DNA of 17,777 nucleotides, from assembly GCA_003557605.1 (NCBI GenBank), contig PWNW01000154.1, forward strand, positions 1 to 17,777. Reading direction: 5' to 3'. Made by a program: the position numbers and the translations under genes. Of the stretch, positions 15,130 through 17,777 are shown in pieces. Position 1 is the first letter of the stretch; every line of letters starts with the position of its first letter. This stretch comes from Spirochaetaceae bacterium (GTDB taxonomy: Bacteria; Spirochaetota; Spirochaetia; PWKH01). The notes under the pieces are model-generated. The model was not told the DNA's origin. It made no database searches and saw nothing but the letters and a program-made list of their open reading frames with translations.

Positions 15130-15159
15130 TTGCTTTTCCTGGGCCTGAAGCCGTATATT
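15130..15159 (+). promoter_or_regulatory. Promoter of the UroD-like/PfpI pair
   Basis: TTGCTT (15130-15135), an 18-base spacer and TATATT (15154-15159) predict a start near 15166 and a leader of about 16 bases that contains AAGGGG. The presence of a promoter just upstream argues that the short downstream gene is complete at its 5' end and not a broken remnant. Confidence 0.6.
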
Positions 15160-15181
15160 GTACCTAAGGGGAACAGCGTTC

Positions 15182-15859
15182 ATGGAGCAGTACAGGAAAG
15201 GATTTCCGTCGTACATGTTTGATCTTACCGAATGGTTTGCGGACGCCCATGTCGGCGGAGGCCTGCCGAAGCTGTATGCACAGAAGACTCTTGCCCAGAT
15301 CTACCATGATCTGGGACTCTTTTCCTGGATTGTGGGGGAAACCTCCTGCGGGTCCCAGGTGAAGGAGCTTTCTTCTGGGTCATCGGTGCAGCCGGTATAT
15401 GTCCTGATTGAGGAGCTCAACCTGGATGCACCTGCGGACCGGGACCGCATTGAGGCTCTGCTGGGCCGCATTGAGGAGATTTCAAGGGGTGTGCATCAGC
15501 GGGGAGGACTGCTGTTCGTAAAGGTGCGAGGCAGGTCGGGTGCCCTCCTGGGAGAGATCGCTGAGGCAGGAGCTGACTGCATAGAAGGGGTGTGCTGTCC
15601 CCCCAGGGGCGGGGCTATGCTGATGAAGGCACGGGACTATGCCGGTCCGGAGGTGCTTCTCTGGGGAGGGCTTCCCGGGGAGATGTTCCTGGATTCCTGG
15701 GATGCACAGTCGTTTATGAAAATTACCCGGTATGTGGCTGAAGAGGCCTGCTGTGAACCGAATGTAATAATTGGCGCTGCCGGTGGAGTACCGCCGGGAG
15801 CAGATATCGAACGAGTACGCTATGCAGCTGACATATGCATGCATTTGGAGGAATTATGA
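15182..15859 (+). CDS. Short uroporphyrinogen-decarboxylase-like protein
   Basis: The C-terminal half reads like the UroD/corrinoid-methyltransferase (MtaA/CmuA) barrel: a long helix, LLFVKVRGRSGALLGEIAEAGADCIE, then LLWGGLPGEMFL, then NVIIGAAGGVPPGADIERVRYAADI. Members are normally about 340 residues, but this one has only 225 from ATG 15182 (AAGGGG at 15166-15171). It lacks the first part of the barrel, and at the usual zinc-binding His-x-Cys strand it has KVRGRSG. Cysteines are frequent (CC pairs in GVCCPP and EACCEP). Its stop overlaps the start of the PfpI-like gene (ATGA), so the two are translationally coupled. Decarboxylase activity on porphyrins is unlikely. The family placement is by motif only, and a different fold is possible. 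Confidence 0.6.
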   Translation: MEQYRKGFPSYMFDLTEWFADAHVGGGLPKLYAQKTLAQIYHDLGLFSWIVGETSCGSQVKELSSGSSVQPVYVLIEELNLDAPADRDRIEALLGRIEEISRGVHQRGGLLFVKVRGRSGALLGEIAEAGADCIEGVCCPPRGGAMLMKARDYAGPEVLLWGGLPGEMFLDSWDAQSFMKITRYVAEEACCEPNVIIGAAGGVPPGADIERVRYAADICMHLEEL

Positions 15860-16383
15860 GACTGAAAGGAACACGGGTGCTTGCCCTGGTGCATCATGAT
15901 TTTGAAGATCTGGAGTTCTGGTATCCATATTACCGCCTGAAGGAGGAAGGAGCTGACATCACCACGGCGGGGGAGGACGGAGGTATCACATATCATGGGA
16001 AGTACGGGGTGCCTGCGGTATCCGACATTGCCTACGGGGATGCAGTTCCGGAGGACTACGATGTGCTCCTGGTCCCCGGCGGATGGGCCCCTGATAAAAT
16101 CAGGAGGTTTCCGGAGGTGCTGGAGCTTGTCCGGGCCATGGACGGCAGGGGAGCTGTCATCGGCCAGATCTGCCACGCCGGCTGGGTGTTAATATCAGCG
16201 GGGATTCTCAAGGGCCGTGTCGTCACCAGCACTCCGGGAATACGGGACGACATGACCAATGCCGGTGCCCTCTGGGAAGATAAACCGGTGGTGACCGACG
16301 GGAACCTGGTATCCAGCAGAAGGCCTCCTGACCTTCCCGATTATACCCGAGCTCTGATTGACCGGATTGCTGAGAAATCCTAA
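15856..16383 (+). CDS. PfpI/DJ-1 superfamily protein (class I amidotransferase-like)
   Basis: The 176-residue product closely follows archaeal PfpI (PH1704 type): FEDLEFWYPYYRLKEEGADI near the N-terminus, LLVPGGWAPDKIR, the nucleophile elbow IGQICHAGWVL with Cys106 and His107, then STPGIRDDMTNAGALWED and DGNLVSSRRPPDLPDY. Glu17 corresponds to the conserved acidic residue beside the nucleophile. Family members are reported as intracellular proteases, deglycases or chaperones; which applies here is not visible. ATG 15856 is chosen because GGAGGA (15847-15852) precedes it and the family begins here; a longer frame from 15835 has no support. It overlaps the UroD-like stop by four bases (ATGA), which suggests linked function. 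Confidence 0.9.
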   Translation: MRLKGTRVLALVHHDFEDLEFWYPYYRLKEEGADITTAGEDGGITYHGKYGVPAVSDIAYGDAVPEDYDVLLVPGGWAPDKIRRFPEVLELVRAMDGRGAVIGQICHAGWVLISAGILKGRVVTSTPGIRDDMTNAGALWEDKPVVTDGNLVSSRRPPDLPDYTRALIDRIAEKS

Positions 16384-16409
16384 ATTCTCAGCACTTCCGG
16401 TTTCTTTTT
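16369..16409 (+). terminator. Possible terminator after the PfpI-like gene
   Basis: GCTGAGAA (16369-16376) and TTCTCAGC (16385-16392) form an eight-pair stem whose loop holds the stop codon. A T-rich stretch (16400-16409) follows after several bases. The gap between stem and T-run makes this a weaker candidate than the other terminators. Confidence 0.4.
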
Positions 16410-16558
16410 CAGCAAACATCGCTAAAATACCCGATTTTACGCACATTCCTACAGAACATTCCCTTTATCCTACAAAATATTTTCTCAATATGATGTTAAG
16501 TTTTTTATAGGTATATCGGCTTCTAATAAGCAATTGAAAAAGTGAGCGCTGAAGCCTC

Positions 16559-16574
16559 TGTGATGCGTGTCACA
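16559..16574 (+). promoter_or_regulatory. CRP-like palindrome upstream of a beta-barrel gene
   Basis: TGTGA-TGCGTG-TCACA exactly matches the core of the CRP-family site (TGTGA-N6-TCACA) and extends to CTGTGA...TCACAG. It is centred 37 bases before ATG 16604. Weak promoter candidates lie upstream (for example TTCTCA 16482-16487 with TTATAG 16505-16510), so a bound regulator would more likely repress. The rest of the 220-base gap (16384-16603) is AT-rich, and I see no gene in it. Confidence 0.5.
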
Positions 16575-16603
16575 GCAGAATCCTAGAAGAGGTAAGGACG
16601 AAT

Positions 16604-17437
16604 ATGAAAAACATTAGCAGAAAGACTGTTCTTTTCATTCTCATTTCAGTGATGTGTGCATTCGGGCTGTCTGCTTCAGAGCAGATTATCCTTGGAATGC
16701 CTCCTGCAGCTGAAGGCATTGAGTACTACCGGTATCAGGTGAACGGTGAGCAGGAGGATCTGTGGAAGGTTGTTGATTCCCAAGCTTCCATAGTTCTTAT
16801 AGATTTCGACAAAGCAAAGGATGCAGTCTTTATTCAGCAGTCTGCAGACGGAGAGCTTTGGAGTCGAAGCGGACGGTTTGAGTTCGATGCTGACAGCCAG
16901 GCATGGGTCCAGGTGTGGCCGATGCTTCCAAGAAGAGTCAGTGAAAAACCTGAGGTTTCCATGGATGTGTTTTTTACACAGAACTGGGCTGTAGGGAAAT
17001 ACTCAAATGTGTATAAAGGCGGACTCGGCGGAGGGGTTCAGCTGAACATCGGGCTTCCCAATAATAACGATTTCAAGCCCTTCATTGCTGCGGAATACTA
17101 TTACGGCAGTCCCAACAGACCCTGGATAGAGACCTTCCAAGATATTGTACTGACCGCCGGTCTCGGGTATCGCCTGCACATGTCAGAACAGGTGGCGTTT
17201 ATACCTGAACTTTCAGCAGGAATAGCTATCCATGTGCTTTCCGGAGAATTACTCCAGGATGGAAATGAAATTACAAGGACATATGTTGACCCCTGCATAC
17301 AGTTTTCTCAAAAGATCACTGTACAGGCAGGAGATAGTTTCAGCTTCAGCGGTGCTCCAAGAATTACAATGGTTTTTCAGCAGAATACTGTTGGTCTGCT
17401 GTTAGGGTATCAGGCAGGAATACGGATAGGTTTCTAG
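16604..17437 (+). CDS. Predicted surface beta-barrel protein, unknown function
   Basis: No named family is recognised. The 277-residue product has a signal peptide (cleavage probably after LSA, residue 24). Next comes a soluble beta-rich domain of about 85 residues (YYRYQVNGEQEDLWKVV, AVFIQQSADGELWSRSGRF). Residues 115-277 then look like an eight-strand-type barrel (VFFTQNWAVGKY, GGLGGGVQLNIGL, FIAAEYYYG, LTAGLGYRL, VGLLLGYQAGIRIGF). The C-terminal phenylalanine after alternating residues is the usual signal for outer-membrane insertion. GGTAAGGA (16591-16598) precedes the ATG. The InlB-repeat lipoprotein gene begins 12 bases after its stop, so both are in one operon. Base composition is lower in GC than the genes to the left. 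Confidence 0.7.
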   Translation: MKNISRKTVLFILISVMCAFGLSASEQIILGMPPAAEGIEYYRYQVNGEQEDLWKVVDSQASIVLIDFDKAKDAVFIQQSADGELWSRSGRFEFDADSQAWVQVWPMLPRRVSEKPEVSMDVFFTQNWAVGKYSNVYKGGLGGGVQLNIGLPNNNDFKPFIAAEYYYGSPNRPWIETFQDIVLTAGLGYRLHMSEQVAFIPELSAGIAIHVLSGELLQDGNEITRTYVDPCIQFSQKITVQAGDSFSFSGAPRITMVFQQNTVGLLLGYQAGIRIGF

Positions 17438-17449
17438 GAGGATAGGATC

Positions 17450-17777
17450 ATGAATAGAACACATACAGGGAGCATATTACTGCTCATAGGATTTGTTGTG
17501 ATTTTTGGCCTGCTTGGCTGTAATGATTTTGATGAGATTGAATTAGAGAGGTTTGAAGTTACCTTTGATGCTAACGGCGGAGAAGGTGAAATGGAACCGA
17601 TACGGATAACGGAAAACACCGCCCAGGAGCTTCCTGAGAATCAGTTTGAACGTCCAGGCTATACCTTCATTGGGTGGTCGCTTCATGCAGATGGGGAAAT
17701 TGTTTCAGAGGAACTGTACGAGGACGGTAGTTCCTTTGAGATAGGAACTACCGCAATAATACTCTATGCCCGGTGGA
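17450..17777 (+). CDS. Lipoprotein with InlB B-repeat (Listeria-Bacteroides repeat), cut by window end
   Basis: The first 109 residues are present and the frame is open at the window edge. The signal peptide ends in a lipobox (GLLGC), so Cys24 is probably lipidated. After a short acidic linker a complete InlB B-repeat (Flg_new type) unit appears at about residues 36-109: FEVTFDANGG, then LPENQFERPGYTFIGWS, then a closing IILYARW. These beta-grasp-like repeats occur in exported, often surface, proteins and usually come in tandem, so more copies are expected downstream. AGGAGGA (17436-17442) overlaps the stop of the beta-barrel gene, indicating cotranscription. A surface or periplasmic binding role is likely but unproven. 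Confidence 0.88.
   Translation, partial: MNRTHTGSILLLIGFVVIFGLLGCNDFDEIELERFEVTFDANGGEGEMEPIRITENTAQELPENQFERPGYTFIGWSLHADGEIVSEELYEDGSSFEIGTTAIILYARW

Overview
The window is gene-dense DNA of about 50-55% GC from a two-membrane (diderm) bacterium. It encodes a tripartite RND pump, periplasmic and outer-membrane beta-barrel proteins, an RlpA cell-wall protein and lipoproteins. The peptide-binding protein's signal sequence ends in a spirochaete-like ARGAAE motif, and an InlB-type repeat lipoprotein sits beside a beta-barrel gene. A free-living member of the Spirochaetota is therefore my best guess, made by inference only, because there is no rRNA or marker gene to fix the taxon. I see no mobile elements, CRISPR arrays or frameshifts.

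Layout. (1) 177-6026 (+): a two-gene RND efflux operon. A lipoprotein adaptor is followed by a 1582-residue protein in which a complete HAE1-type RND permease is fused in frame to a TolC-like outer-membrane factor through an internal signal-peptide-like segment. This is the most unusual object in the window. (2) 6044-11619 (+): a five-gene Dpp/Opp-type peptide ABC importer (binding protein, two permeases, two ATPases). It has its own promoter and an intrinsic terminator after the binding-protein gene, probably to make excess binding protein. (3) 11626-13204 (-): a two-gene operon (CPBP-family membrane protease and a small membrane protein) and a tRNA with anticodon CAU, with its own promoter and terminator. 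(4) 13271-14400 (+): a predicted outer-membrane beta-barrel, convergent with rlpA (14465-15082, -). (5) 15130-16383 (+): a short uroporphyrinogen-decarboxylase-like protein translationally coupled to a PfpI/DJ-1 family protein. (6) 16559-17777 (+): a CRP-like palindrome, a second beta-barrel protein, and the start of an InlB B-repeat lipoprotein cut by the window edge.

How the parts work together. The first operon could encode all three layers of an efflux pump in only two polypeptides; no regulator is in the window, but a perfect inverted repeat in its leader is a candidate control site. The importer brings peptides across the inner membrane. Two minus-strand genes (the CPBP protease and rlpA) have good sigma70-type promoters whose predicted start points fall on the ATG and no Shine-Dalgarno sequence, so they look leaderless. 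The other genes carry clear AGGAG-type sites. The longest stretch without a gene is the 220 bases before 16604.
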